Made by a program: the position numbers and the translations under genes
The notes under the pieces: generated by a model
Seen by the model: the letters and a program-made list of their open reading frames with translations, nothing else
Databases searched by the model: none
Told to the model about the DNA's origin: nothing
In this document: positions 25,176 through 36,413 of the stretch, piece by piece
Numbering within the stretch: position 1 is the stretch's first letter
How the letters are laid out: each line of letters begins with the position of its first letter
From: Linyphia triangularis
Lineage: Eukaryota > Arthropoda > Arachnida > Araneae > Linyphiidae
NCBI GenBank assembly: GCA_963978545.1
Contig: OZ021731.1
Coordinates: 23,394,093-23,458,092, forward strand
Direction: 5' to 3'
Length of the DNA stretch: 64,000 bases

Positions 25176-26093
25176 GGAATGACTTATCATTATTTTGGTT
25201 ATCTTTTGGTTTGCGAATCCCAATCCTTTGTTTTTTCAAAGTAAAAATCAATTGGTGGTTTTCAATGAACTCTGCGGAAACCTTCTCTTAGTTGGCCCGT
25301 ATGTTCTCCTTACAGGTTACTATCTGTTATGCGTTTTCTAAAGACTATCAAATGGCAAAATGCTCAGTACCAATCATGATGTGGTTGTGTTAGGTTTAGG
25401 TCTAATCCTAGTGTGTGTAAATATCACCAAGCGAATTTGGCTCCTTTTTGTAAGCGATGAAGTTTCACAATTGGCAACTTTTTTTGCAGCGTAAACGCAA
25501 CAGCTATTTTATGGTAAAATCAGTTTTCCTCCACAAACATGCACCTTTATTAACTGCACTTTTTTGTAAATAGTTTGCATATTATGTCGCATTTTATTGA
25601 TTAATTTCATATTCCTTCAGTTTTCAGTCATCGTGTAGAATTAACTGCCTTTTTTCATAATTGCCATTTGGTGGATTTTGAATAGGCATCCATCTTCTGG
25701 ATTTGAAATCTGCCGCCATATTGAATTGGCGATGTTTTGGCCTTCTCGCCAACTTTCCAAAAACGTGCCAACCCATACACGTAGACTAGGAAGTTATCCA
25801 GGTTTAAAACAAAAACGATGATTAACTTTTTATAATTTATTACAAAAAACCGTTAACGCTACTAAAATCCAAAATCACTTTTTTACAGGAAAATATAACA
25901 AAGCGATACGTTGCCATGTGAAACTTTATAAAAATTCTAATGAACGAAGCAAATCATTTTAGTTGCATCTAAATAAATTAACTCCGTAGAATTCTTCAAC
26001 GCTCTCATGCGGTAGAATTTCATGAAAAAATGGCTCCAGACAGGGCCGGATTTAGGAGTATGGTGTCTATAGGGTAAAGTCCATTTGCCGACC

Positions 26094-26263
26094 AAAACGG
26101 TATAGTGGTTAGCGTGCTAGCTTCTAGACCGCGAGGTTGCGGGTTCGAGTCCCGTGAAAGGCATGGGTGTTTGTAAATGTTTGTTGGCTTGTCTAATGAC
26201 GAATGTTTCGGCGCATTGTAGCCATTGCTGACGGCGCTAGATAATCTGAATACAGCCAACCAA
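26094..26263 (+). mobile_element. SINE2, second copy
   Basis: Same head (TATAGTGGTTAGC, GGTTCGAGTCC) and same body, with a small deletion in the 3' body. CCATTTGCCGACC occurs on both sides (26081-26093 and 26264-26276). Part of that string (GCCGACC) also resembles the SINE's own 5' end in the neighbouring copy, so the exact 5' boundary is uncertain. Confidence 0.87.
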
Positions 26264-26429
26264 CCATTTGCCGACCCCTCTATAGTTCATATTTGCTCAA
26301 TACATTTATTTTATACAACAAAATTACAAAGTTTATTTGTGTTTTCATCTTTTTTTAATTCGATTGCACTATAAGAAAGTTATATTACAAGATTACTTGC
26401 TGTGAATTTGTATCATGCTATAGTTTTTG

Positions 26430-26611
26430 GTTGGTTGGTTGTATTCAGATTATCTGGCGCCGTCAGCAACACGAGGGCTATATTGCGCCGAAACATTCGT
26501 CATTAGACAAGCCAACATACATTTACAAACACCCATGCCTAACACGGGACTCGAACCCGCAACCTCGCGGTCCAGAAGCTAGCACGCTAACCACTATACC
26601 GTTTGGTCGGC
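26430..26611 (-). mobile_element. SINE2, third copy, inverted 166 bp from the second
   Basis: Minus-strand copy with the full head, including GCCGACCAAAC before the A box. A 14-bp perfect duplication TGCTATAGTTTTTG flanks it (26416-26429 and 26612-26625). With the preceding copy it forms a tail-to-tail inverted pair. Confidence 0.88.
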
Positions 26612-26989
26612 TGCTATAGTTTTTGAAAGTAGGCTATGTAGAAGGACTAAAACATATTTTTAAGTAACATGTATTCTTAAATTCGTATACAAAATATTAT
26701 TAACGTCTGAAATACTTCATTTTAACTTTTGAATAAATTGCCAAACTGCTGCCTCCTGAAAATTTGCCGCTCAAGGCTGCAGCCTACTTAGCCTATTTAG
26801 AAATACGGCCCTGATGACTCCAGATTTAAATTTCAATCGTTCCGTCACAGGTTTTCCTTGGTTTGTACGAAAATACCTTTTTTAATAAACATTAATGTAT
26901 TTTCCAATGAGAAATTCCCTATTTAACATTAATTGGAAGAAAGTCAAAGTGTTGCAATAATTATGTAGACCCACTTTTTATTTCAACAC

Positions 26990-27395
26990 ATAATCGATTT
27001 ATAAAATAACAAATTTTTCTAAAGGATGAAGCCAAAAAATACACCCAAGAAAATCACGTCTTGTTGGAAGAGTAACATTTTTGATTGATGAAAGAAACTT
27101 CTTGGCGTATCATCTGGGAATATTTTCTTTTTCACTGGATGTAAAATAAAGACGAGGGAGAAAAAGATATACGCATCCACCATTTCTTGGGAAGAAGTGA
27201 TTTTACTCGTTAGCGATTTGAAAAAAGATTTGTTTAAAAGAGTAATTCTATTCCAGAGGAAAAAATTGCGGAAGTTTCAATTTCGACCGTTATTGTTAGT
27301 GAAATCAGCAGAAATGGGTGACGCCAGAATTGGGTAAACCGGAATAACGTCATAAACACGTGATAAAGAGTACCTCCTGATTCTTAAATATACGC
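26990..27395 (+). repeat. Dispersed repeat V, copy U3
   Basis: Collinear with 24745-25175, sharing GTAACATTTTTGATTGATGA, CTTCTTGGCGTATC and CACGTGATAAAGAGTACC. The CRE is decayed to TAACGTCA (27345-27352); the E-box CACGTG (27357-27362) is intact. Confidence 0.75.
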
Positions 27396-27823
27396 CAACG
27401 AATGTTGTCCAAGATCACTTCCACTTTTCTATTGTAACATATTTGTTAGGTTTAAAGCCATTGGCTGCTGTTCCAAGTTATCCCGGTGCAATCTATGCCA
27501 GGTAACAAAATTATTGAATGTACTGTGGTGACGCAATAAGTTCATCCAACTTTCTTAATGCGTCAACCATTTTCGCGAAGTGAAACTTTCGTTTGCGAAC
27601 CAAAACTAGAAACTGTCGATCAAAATCTTCAGCAAATGAGAGTAATACTAAAACTTAACTTAGCCAATCACCGCAGAAAGTAGGTGTGGCTAATTCATTC
27701 CTCTCAGTGATCTGAACCGAAAAGACATCACTTCCAGCTCTGATTCAAATGCTAAAGGACCTGTGTTCCTTCTTTTCAAATATTCCTTTGTCTTATATGT
27801 AGCGTGTGTTGTGTGGAGATTAA

Positions 27824-28539
27824 GGGGACTGTTAAGTCAAAAATAAAAATTCTTCAATTTTTGTCTAAAATTCATGAAATTTTTTGTGCAGTTCAATAGC
27901 AATTAGATGAAACACAACCTAAAATTTCAAAAATTTATATTGATTTTTTTTTCAAGAAATTAAATTTTTATTGAAAAATTTAGCGTTTTTTCCGTAATTT
28001 TAAAAACGCTCCTTGCGATTCAAATTTTTTGCAATCTGTCTCAATTTTTTTGCATAAGCTAATCGAATATATATTGATATAATTGTGCATGGATTTTGAA
28101 TTTGACTCATTGGTTAATTATTTAAAAGTAAAACTTTGGTACTACGGCAAAAAATGTAAACTTTTTAAATAGTAGCATTACGAAAATTACTGTAAAACAA
28201 TAAAAAAATACCAGATTCCAAAATCCATGTACAATTGTGTTCAAAATAGTATAGTAAACAATATCTCCAAATTTAAAAAAAATACATCAATTTTTGAATC
28301 GCAAGGAACAAATCGAATACCTAAAAATCTTAAAATACACATGAAGAGAAAAATGCAATTTAAGAAATTGAAATACATATGATTTCTGATATGCGCGCTT
28401 ACAAAAACTCAAATAATTTTCTTAATTCTTCTCGGATCAGCAAAAGTAAGGTATGTACTGAAAGCTAGAATTGCAAGCTATATATTTCCACTAAAATATA
28501 AAAATAGAAATTTTTGAAATTTTTGCCTTAACAGTCCCC
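27824..28539. mobile_element. TTAA-flanked DNA element A (716 bp)
   Basis: TTAA flanks both ends (27820-27823 and 28540-28543). The inverted termini are GGGGACTGTTAAGTCAAAAA and, from the right, GGGGACTGTTAAGGCAAAAA. The AT-rich interior has no ORF. TTAA duplications occur in piggyBac and Kolobok; the GGG start fits Kolobok better. Confidence 0.82.
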
Positions 28540-29157
28540 TTAAAGTCTTAAAATGCTCCTAAAATCCTTCTGATACTTGACTCAAACATCATCACTAACA
28601 GTATATAACAGCCATACCTCCATAGTACAACTAGTATCCAAGTTTACTTTTCCAAACTTGATTCAGTTGGAGAACTAATAAATGGGAGAGACGAAACATT
28701 CCTTATTTTTTACATAGGTACAGTAAATTCATAACAGTAGCTGTGAAAAGAAAAAGGGGCGAATTAAAATCAGAAAATCAATAAACTCAGAACAAACTGT
28801 TAAAAACAGTGAGCAAAATAGGATAAAATTACGTTAACTAATTAAGATCAAACTTTTAAAATTGTAATGGTGTTTTATAGTGCATCAACTTCAGATAAAA
28901 CTTTTAAAATCTGGACTGTATTAACAAATATATTTTATTGCGTTAAAAATTCTGTTTTCAAATACTTAAGTAATTGATCAATATTTACAGTAGTTAATTT
29001 TAATATATTAAAAATAATTAATCAAAAATGATTGCGACAATTTTTATTTAGAATTTTTAAAATTTACCCATAAAATTTACCCATAAATGTTTTTATTATA
29101 AATCCTCTATTTGCATGGCCAACTTTTATGAACTAACTATTTTTTTCCCCCTCAAAA

Positions 29158-29375
29158 CTTGATAGAAAGAGTTATCTTCGACAACAAGTCTATTCGTCAA
29201 AGTTTCAGCTCAAAAAGACGACAGAAGGTAAACTAATTAATACTACGAAGTGTCAATAGAAGCTTGAGTAGCAGCGATTTTTTTTTAGTGACAACTCCGA
29301 AAACTTGATAGAAAGTATTCGAAAGTATTCACAGATAGACGTAAACGAGTCTATCTGCCGAATTTCAGATTGACT
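29158..29375 (+). repeat. Two-copy local duplication, diverged
   Basis: ACTTGATAGAAAG recurs at about 29158 and 29297, each followed by similar GTCTAT, CGxCxAAxTTTCAG and further matches at the same spacing. Short, diverged and non-coding. Confidence 0.45.
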
Positions 29376-29689
29376 GGATGAAGTCAAGTAGATTGATTTG
29401 CAACAAACACTCAAAATCCAAGACAATAAAAAGAATTTAAAGATTATTACCTGTTTTAACTCCATCACACCCCTTAAATTTACAAAATTGATATTTCGAA
29501 TACATTTGTAGGGGTTGTGAATCTGTACAACCTTTAACCTGGGTGTATACCCTTTTCGGGTTATGTTGATTGAAAAATAGTTCCTGTGTAGCTTTATGCA
29601 TGGTGGAATACAATTTTACTCACCTAGAAAAGTTTAAATTTCTCGTGTATTTTATAATTATAAGAACTACTTTAGGGGATATAACCTTT

Positions 29690-30720
29690 TTCGGCACGTA
29701 AACAATATCGGATGACATTTGCTTGTAAAAAGAAGTGTTCTTAACTCCCAAGATAAATTACTATTTTAGCTTCCCAATACTGGAGGACATACTTTTTGCA
29801 ACTCCAATTCTGCTATCAACTAAACTTTCATATTTATAAAGATTGTTATAATCAGTTTAAATTAAAGTGTTGTGTGCAATTTATTCCATGATACAGTTTT
29901 AGATGATGCAGTTCTAGGGTTCTAGAACGAACTCCTGTTGTACGTGGCAATTTCTTAATTATTTTTCAATCTAATTTTCTATTGACAACCGAGGATAAGG
30001 GAATGTACCTTCACCTGGTTTCATTTAATGTTGAGTTTTTAAAAATCATATTCAGAAAGGAATAAAAAGTTTTTATTTAAAATTTGTTGCAATAAATTAC
30101 TGGTGAAAACAATAATCACATTTAAATACCTAATAATGAAAATTTAAAATTCAGTCAAAAGGTAAGCACATCATAACCACGTGACCCTTAAATCCACGTG
30201 AAGGAAAGAGGACTGGGATCACTTTTGCTTGTCTATCTCATCAGATTTCTGTAACGCTTCTGCATTCATTCTTTTACATACTGTTACGTATAAGGAGGAA
30301 TCAGGGTAAATTTTAAATATACACCAAATCAGATCAGGTATTATGCAAAGATAGTGTGATTTAATGGGAATTTCTTATTACAATTAATTCACGATGCTTA
30401 CGCTAGTAAAACAAGTGATTTGGCTTTAGTTGCTGATTTTCCTCTCCAAAAAATGGAGTATAGTTATGTTTTTGTTCACGTTTTCACTAAAAGAAATTAT
30501 TTTTTGTTTGCACTAATGTCACTTGACCTCAATAACACTTTTCTAATAGAACATTTACCCTCTACAGAAACTGTGTGCAAAATTGCAATTCTGCCGAACA
30601 CTTAGGCGTTAAACTAAAATTCCAAGTTCAAATCACACCACTTGTTTTAAAATAATAGTTACAAAGAATTTAACACTAGATTGCATTATCTTATTTTCAA
30701 ATTTAGCTTTGAATATTTAT
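29690..30720 (+). repeat. Dispersed repeat U, copy U4
   Basis: Direct-orientation partner of 21675-22840, diverged but collinear (CGGCAC...GCTTGTAAA, CTGCTATCAA, GAACGAACTCCTGTTG, CAACCGAGGATAAG, AAATCACACCAC). It carries CATCATAACCACGTGACC, the E-box part of the shared module, with CACGTG at 30178-30183. Confidence 0.7.
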
Positions 30721-31414
30721 TAGGGGTGGAGGGGACGAGCAAGGGTCCTTTCTGGGTCAAAATATGAAGTAACACAAAACCACATGATTAAAGATTGGAT
30801 TAAAGATAACCAACCAACATCATCTTGAACATCACATTTTCTTCTAATTTTTTCACAGCTCAACACAACACCGATCTTCAAAATCCATTGCTGTATGACA
30901 TTTTATATCAGTTTGTAACTGATGACATTATGGATGTCGTTCAAAATATTATACATCATCCGAAAGGGAAAAAGATACATTCAAACTGATGAAAAAACTA
31001 ACCCAACAAAGTTTTTAATATAAATCCTTTTTATACATTGTTACTTTCAATTATCCATAATGTTATACATCGGGTAATAAATGTACAGGATTCGGTTAAA
31101 AAAAAATTATTTGTTTGCATTTCTCCACGTTTTGGAACATCCTGATTTCAAAAAAGTGATCTAGAAAAAATGTCTGTCTGTGTGTGGTCAGCATAACTCC
31201 CGAATAAATTGACCTGAGATGTCCAAATTTAGTGTGCGGGTTGGTGGTGGCCATGAGACCTACCATTAAGGTTTTCGTCAAAATAGCGCATGCACATAAG
31301 GTGACTGCCATTGAAAAAATCATGTTTTTCAATAATTGTTAATCGGTTAGTTAACCCTCCGCGGATTTACCCTCCACAAACACACACTCTCACAAACAAA
31401 ATCGAAGTTAATAT
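30721..31414. other. Gene-free stretch with a possible transposon relic
   Basis: At 31160-31270 the text CTGTCTGTGTGTGGTCAGCA, then AACTCCCGAATAAATTGACC, resembles sequence often seen in arthropod transposons, but no boundaries were found. Confidence 0.3.
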
Positions 31415-31429
31415 AAAGGATTTGTAAAG

Positions 31430-31572
31430 TTGGTTGGTTGTATTCAGATTATCTGGCACCGTCAGCAACACGAGGGCTATAATACGCCGAAACATTTCGT
31501 CATTTGACAAACCAATATACATTTACAAACACACATGGCTAACACGGGACTCGAACCCGCAACCTCGCGGTC
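31430..31572 (-). mobile_element. SINE2, 5'-truncated copy
   Basis: The tail and body are intact, but the head stops after CTCGCGGTC, in the anticodon region, so the A box is missing. A 15-bp perfect duplication AAAGGATTTGTAAAG (31415-31429 and 31573-31587) shows that the truncation arose at insertion and not by later deletion. Confidence 0.88.
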
Positions 31573-32140
31573 AAAGGATTTGTAAAGAAACTCGAACGTG
31601 CATAGGAAAACATTTTCTAATGAGAATTAAATAAACTTTTTAGTGATTATTGGAGTAGTGTGGAGTGATAGTAATGGAGTTGGTGTGGAATTACAGTGAT
31701 TATCGGAGTAGACTGCTACATTAGATGTATGAATACCTCTCAGTAAACTAATGAGTGTAGTATATCAATAGTTGCATCATGTAGTTATATATGTCCTACT
31801 CTATTTTGAAGTATTTATTCAAGCGTTACTTTTCCCTTTCATTTTCAGCAATATTTTGTCTTGAATAATTTAAATGATCGCGTATTTTTTTTTTTTTTTT
31901 TTATGTTGAATAAAATTAAGTGCAACTTGAAATTTAATTTTATTTAAAATCGTATTTCTCAGAGAAATAAAAGTTAAGTAAAGAACTGAATTGAAATTCA
32001 GTATAATATATTTGCGCGATAGAAGCTGTATAAAATCCATATTAAGGACATTTAATTCATTTTTAACCCATAAGTGTATGTGAAGCATAATTACAAAGCA
32101 TAATGACTCTAAACTTGCAAATATAAAAGTCAGAAAGATT

Positions 32141-32312
32141 GGTTGGTTTGTACGCTCAACGATCTCGACCTATTTTGCACAATGACAGCTATAATCAGGC
32201 CGGGCTCTACAGCTTAACGGGGATTCCGAGCATCCATGCCCAACCTGGGATTCGAACCCGCCCCCTTTGGCATGCGAGATCAGCTCGCTAATCCCACATC
32301 CATAAGGTGGGC
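32141..32312 (-). mobile_element. SINE1, third copy
   Basis: It has the tail GGTTGGTTTGTACGCTC, the inverted B box GGATTCGAACC and a tRNA-like head near 32240-32312. The flanks AAGTCAGAAAGA (32127-32138) and AAGTCAAAAAGA (32315-32326) form a 12-bp duplication with one mismatch. Confidence 0.85.
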
Positions 32313-32656
32313 AGAAGTCAAAAAGAAAATGCTAATTTTTTTTTTCTTTCTTTTTTTTTTCTTTCTAATTTCCCCTGACTCGTTATTAAACAAATGCACG
32401 GTTAACCTTTACGTAATATTCTGAACTATTGGCGCCAAAGTGGACAACTTTGAATATTTCCTTTGATTATTATTGGTGTCATTTTTTATATCTGGATTTT
32501 ATAATAATAAGAGAAGTGCATATGCTAAAAAACATGACAGTACCATTGCCGAGTAAAAGCGACATTTTGCTGTGAATAACAGTTAAAGCAATATGAAGAA
32601 TAGTAGACTGGAGATCGAGTCCCTGAACTCCTGCAAATTTTTCAAGTTTCAATGTA

Positions 32657-33973
32657 CACGGTGGTTATAATTAAAGTTACCCTGTTTAGAGCCACGTAGA
32701 GTCCGTTCTAATGAGCAGATTTTGATGAAATTTGGCATATACACTAAATGGACAATGGGGAAAAGAAATCTGCAATAAAAAATTGTAGTTCAAAATTTTA
32801 CCTCCAGGTGAAAAAGTGGCGCATAACGAACAAAAACCACAAATTGAAAACACAAATTTTTATTTAATTACAGCATATGTTCAATGTGCATTCCATTTAT
32901 GTCAACCACATGCTCGGAGCGTGTTATAGCGTGCTCAAGTTCTTCTACAAGTGATCGAGCGGTGTCACGTGATTTGTCTATCCCTTGGTATACAGTTAGA
33001 AAGATTCTTCGATCCATTGTAAAATGGTATCCATGTTGTGCAACAACTGAAACCTGCTGACTCTGGTAAGCGCATTCAATTTTGTAGAATTTTTTTGGCC
33101 AGAATAATAGTTGATAATGCATGGCCTTGAAACATTTTATGGTCGGACGAGGCGCATTTTGCACTAGATGGAGCCGTGAATACTCAGAACTGTAGAATAT
33201 GGGGTGAGGCAAAACTGAATGTTGTGCATTAACAGTCTCTGCATCCTGATTACATTACTGTATGGTGTGGTTTTACGGCTGAATTTACTCTTGGTCCCTT
33301 TTTCTTTGAGGGGAGCACGCTTCGTGGCCCTCGAAGGTGTTTGATTACGGGGACCCGCTACTGCGAGCTTCTTCGGCAGCAAGTCCTTCCTGCCCTATAA
33401 GAACTATAATGTTTAGAGACTACTGTATTTATGCAAGATGGTGCACCACCTCACATTGCACGACCAGTGACAGCACTACTTCGGGCCCACTTTGGAGATG
33501 ATCGGGTAATTTCGAGAAGTTTTTCGACTGCCTGGCCTCCTCGTTCTCCGGACTTAAATCCCTATGATTTCTGGTTGTGGGGATTTCTGAAAGATCGTGT
33601 GTATGGAGGGAGCATACGAACTCTTTCTGAAATGAAAGCAAGCATAACACTTCATGTTGCTGCAAATGATCGAGAAACCCTTTGCACTACTGTTGAACAT
33701 GCTATAACACGCTTCGAGCATGTGGTTGACATAAATGGAATGCACATTGAACATATGCTGTAATTAAATAAAAATTTGTTTTTAATCTGTGGTTTTTGTT
33801 CTTTATGCGCCACTTTTTCACCTGGTGGTAAAAATTTGAACTACAATTTTTTTATTGCAGATTACTTTTCCCCATGGTCCATATAGTGTATATGCCAAGT
33901 TTCATCAAAATCTGCTCATTAGAACGGAATCTACGTGGCTCTAAACAGGGTAACTTTAATTATAACCACCCTG
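32657..33973 (+). mobile_element. Tc1/IS630-like transposon (1.3 kb) with about 287-bp inverted arms
   Basis: TA flanks both ends (32655-32656 and 33974-33975). The ends CACGGTGGTTATAATTAAAG and, reverse-complemented, CAGGGTGGTTATAATTAAAG continue as near-identical inverted arms of about 287 bp. The arms include the 3' end of the transposase, so the left arm carries an inverted copy of the transposase C-terminus (NGMHIEHML on both strands). Confidence 0.88.
33068..33763 (+). pseudogene. Tc1/IS630-like transposase relic
   Basis: RIQFCRIFLAR, ILWSDEAHFALDGAVNTQN and CRIWGEAKLNVVH are readable from about 33068. A frameshift and stop intervene near 33229, then QSLHPDYITVWCGF and EFTLGPFFFE, another break, and an open C-terminal block from 33431 (MQDGAPPH, WPPRSPDLNPYDFWLWGFLK, ending NGMHIEHML). 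The acidic residues in SDEAHF, MQDGAPPH and SPDLNP are still present. The N-terminal DNA-binding part is missing and replaced by the inverted C-terminal duplicate, so no full protein can be made. Confidence 0.85.
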
Positions 33974-34340
33974 TATATTGACAAAGGACATATATGCAAT
34001 TTATTAATTGTATTTTCTGGCTATAATTATGTCTGATTACGCAAAGTTATAATATATAAGAGAATAAAAATTGATGCTTGCTTGTGTATGTTAGACTTGG
34101 CACACATGTCATTTTAGTAAAAGTTAATATTCAATTTCGCTAAGCGTTCGTTTTAGAATCGCTCTGAAAAAGATATGGTTCTCAAAAACGGATTGTAAGA
34201 TCCAATTTGGGTTACGCAATGTTTTCGTACCTATAATCCAGATCAACGAATTGGTAGAAATTAAAAATTTTACTGCATACCTAGCAGCTTAGCTGCTTTG
34301 TCAGCTGTTATTCAAATAAAACACTAAAATTGTAATGGGC

Positions 34341-34434
34341 ATGAATTAACACTTTTTGCTTTGATGTAGTGTTGAACAAGGTGCCTGATGCCCGGGAAGG
34401 CGAATACCTTTTCATCGAAAATAGGCCCGAAGGC
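34341..34434 (-). repeat. Third gag-unit leader (hairpin pair plus GTGTTAATTCAT), no ORF
   Basis: Two GCC..GGC hairpin motifs (34390-34401 and 34425-34434) and GTGTTAATTCAT (34341-34352, minus) repeat the leader seen before the frameshifted gag (36137-36226). The intact gag has the related GTTAATTCAT at 37766-37775 with TATAAAT just upstream. This marks the start of a third, truncated unit in a head-to-tail array with spacing of about 1.6 and 1.8 kb. Confidence 0.5.
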
Positions 34435-34517
34435 AATGAATTATTTATATCTCACATCAGGGTAGTTGGAAGCAGAAGAGTAGTGGGCAGTGAACTGAAC
34501 GGTTGCACAGGGAATCA

Positions 34518-34578
34518 GGAAATGAGCAGCAGTCGGAAAAGCAGGAGTACTTATAGCTCGGAATCAACAGCATCCAAT
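34518..34578 (-). promoter_or_regulatory. Second copy of the gag-spacer promoter-like block
   Basis: On the minus strand ATTGG (34574-34578) precedes TATAAG (34550-34555) and TCATTTCC (34518-34525) about 30 nt from TATA, matching the block downstream of the intact gag ORF. No gag ORF follows it, so it would drive an empty or truncated unit. Confidence 0.42.
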
Positions 34579-34592
34579 GAGGAAACAGGATC

Positions 34593-36051
34593 CTACTGGG
34601 GGAGGGGCTTGACTACCATCTGGAGTCGAAGTCTGGCCTTCGAAGGGGTTAGCTGTGCTCTAATGAATTTTCTATGAATTCTAACACCATCAGTAGATAT
34701 GTCCTTGTGAGTGATCTTCTTTAAATCGTCTAAGACAGGATCCATAATCATTCTCAGGGTCTCAATTCGATCCTCAACAGTCAGTGTTTGAAGTTTGAGA
34801 GTATTATCGATACCACCCAGGATGTCCTTGCAGTAGCCGAAAGCTCTGCTACATTCAATTGAAGCTTCTTTATCTGCAGTCTCGGGAACATCAGTTTGGC
34901 AGCAGGCTTCCAGGTGACAAGGTTCCGATTGACTAGCAGCTTCAGCATAAGTCGGTTTGTTTATCAGCTTCCTTAGCTGAAGGGGCCTAGGTAGGAGTAC
35001 TTGTTGCTCCAATCTAGGTGGGAAGGAGTGGATGGGATGGTCGCCCTCTTGACCAACGGACCACCACTAATTTTGTAATTAAATTCTCTGCGAACTGAAC
35101 AGGAAAGGGAGCTACTGCAATGCTCCAAGTTGCAGTTACAGCAGCGCTTCTGACCACCTTTGGTCGGGCAATCTCGACTGAGATGGTTTTTCGCACAGTG
35201 GTTACATCTGGTGGGAACATTGCACTCAGCAGATAAGTGGGATCCCCAGTGTTGACACTTGTAACACTGTTGGGGACCTCTCGCTTTATTGCCTTTGAGT
35301 GTCTCCATTTTGATTTTAACGTAAAGCATAGATTTCCAGGAAAGTATGTTTACTTTGTCCAAAGCATGTGGAAAAACGAGAACGAATAGTGGCAGCTTTT
35401 GCCTCGTTCGTCTCTTCATCTGGTATATACTGAAAGTAGGGAAATCGGGCTTTTCCAGTAAAAGCCATTCCCGAATTTCCTCAGTGTCAGTATTAATTGG
35501 TAATCCCGAACAACAGTCCTAAATAAGGAGGTATGTCGCGCCCCTTTGATTTCGAAAGGACAATCAGTATCCTTAAGGTGCTTGGAAATCAGGGACTCTT
35601 CCATGGCATTGTTTGGTGTTACGCAATATTTGGAATTGGCAATTTTGGCATCCAGATCTAAATTATGCTCCAGCAATAACTTGTGCAGGAGTTTGATACA
35701 GGATTTACCAGTCTCATCAGTTGGGAAGGAAAAAATATTGGGATTGAAGGGGGCGCCATTCAGGTTGGCTTTATCCACCACATCAAAATCCATATTGTCA
35801 ACAGGAAGGTTAAGGACAGTGCTTTCCTCAGTAACAGGTTGGGAATTATCAGCTGTCTGTTTATCCATGGATATGGGAACTTCTTCAACGCTCTGTTCCT
35901 CCATAATAATAAGAATGGGAGCTTCAATAGGATTAAAAACCTCAGTAGTGTTATCGTCACTGACTTTAACAACTGGGTCTACATCAGCATGATCAGAGCA
36001 GCTTGCCGAGGTAAGTGCAAGTTTAGCCTTAACGATTTTACGTTTCGACAT
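34593..36051 (-). pseudogene. Second, divergent gag-like ORF1 copy, broken by two frameshifts
   Basis: The reading frame starts MSKRKIVKAK at 36051 and aligns along its whole length with the 431-aa neighbour: the YLPSDADGK-like helix (FSFPTDETGKS), the PRE_C2HC-like region, all three knuckles (CYKCQHWGSHLSAEC, CNHCAKNHLSRDC and the CCNC type) and NKPTYAEAASQ. The frame breaks once near 35490, where the RRM-like region goes out of frame, and again near 35010, just before the PTYAEA motif. The C-terminal tail differs from the intact copy and ends at 34593. The copy lies head-to-tail with the intact one, about 360 bp away. Two small indels in otherwise conserved coding sequence suggest loss of selection on this copy only. 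Confidence 0.85.
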
Positions 36052-36182
36052 CTCAGAAGCAATAGTTTAAAAAATAAAAAGACGGCTCTCTCAGTGAGTT
36101 AGCAATCGTATGTGAACTGTGACTTGAAGTGAAAGAATGAATTAACACTTACTTACTTTAATACTGATTTATAGTGGTACCA

Positions 36183-36226
36183 GCCCGAAGGCACTATTCC
36201 ACTAATCATAAAAGGGCCCGAAGGGC
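36183..36226 (-). other. Paired UUCG-type hairpins in the gag 5' leader
   Basis: The minus-strand RNA would contain GCC-UUCG-GGC (36183-36192) and GCCCUUCGGGC (36216-36226), short stems with UUCG-type loops. A matching pair with almost the same spacing occurs at 34390-34434. The sequence lies in the leader between the promoter-like block and the ATG of the frameshifted gag copy. Confidence 0.45.
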
Positions 36227-36307
36227 GATCATCGAAGTTAAAAAGGTCGAATTGGCATAAAAAATAAAAGACGGGACGGACAGGACATCACAGTAGGCGA
36301 AAAAACA

Positions 36308-36371
36308 GTTCAAATGAAGAAATCCAGAGCGCTCATTTATAAAAAGGAGCAGGCTAATCGAAACGTCCAAT
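36308..36371 (-). promoter_or_regulatory. Core-promoter-like block between the two gag ORFs
   Basis: Read on the minus strand, ATTGG (inverted CCAAT, 36367-36371) is followed by TATAAA (36336-36341) and a TCATTTGAAC initiator-like block (36308-36317) about 24 nt downstream of TATA. The same order (ATTGG, TATAAG, TCATTT) recurs after the second gag copy at 34518-34578, so the arrangement is shared by both spacers. Promoter function is inferred from motifs only. Confidence 0.5.
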
Positions 36372-36413
36372 CAGGATCGAGGAAATGGCAGGTGGGAGGA
36401 GCTTATCAGGAAG

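Noticed and set aside
32868..33212. 114-codon minus-strand frame ending NGMHIEHML
   Set aside because: It is the inverted duplicate of the transposase 3' end plus antisense sequence, not a separate gene.
35546..36102. Plus-strand frames of 139-148 codons
   Set aside because: Antisense shadows of the gag-like coding sequence on the minus strand.
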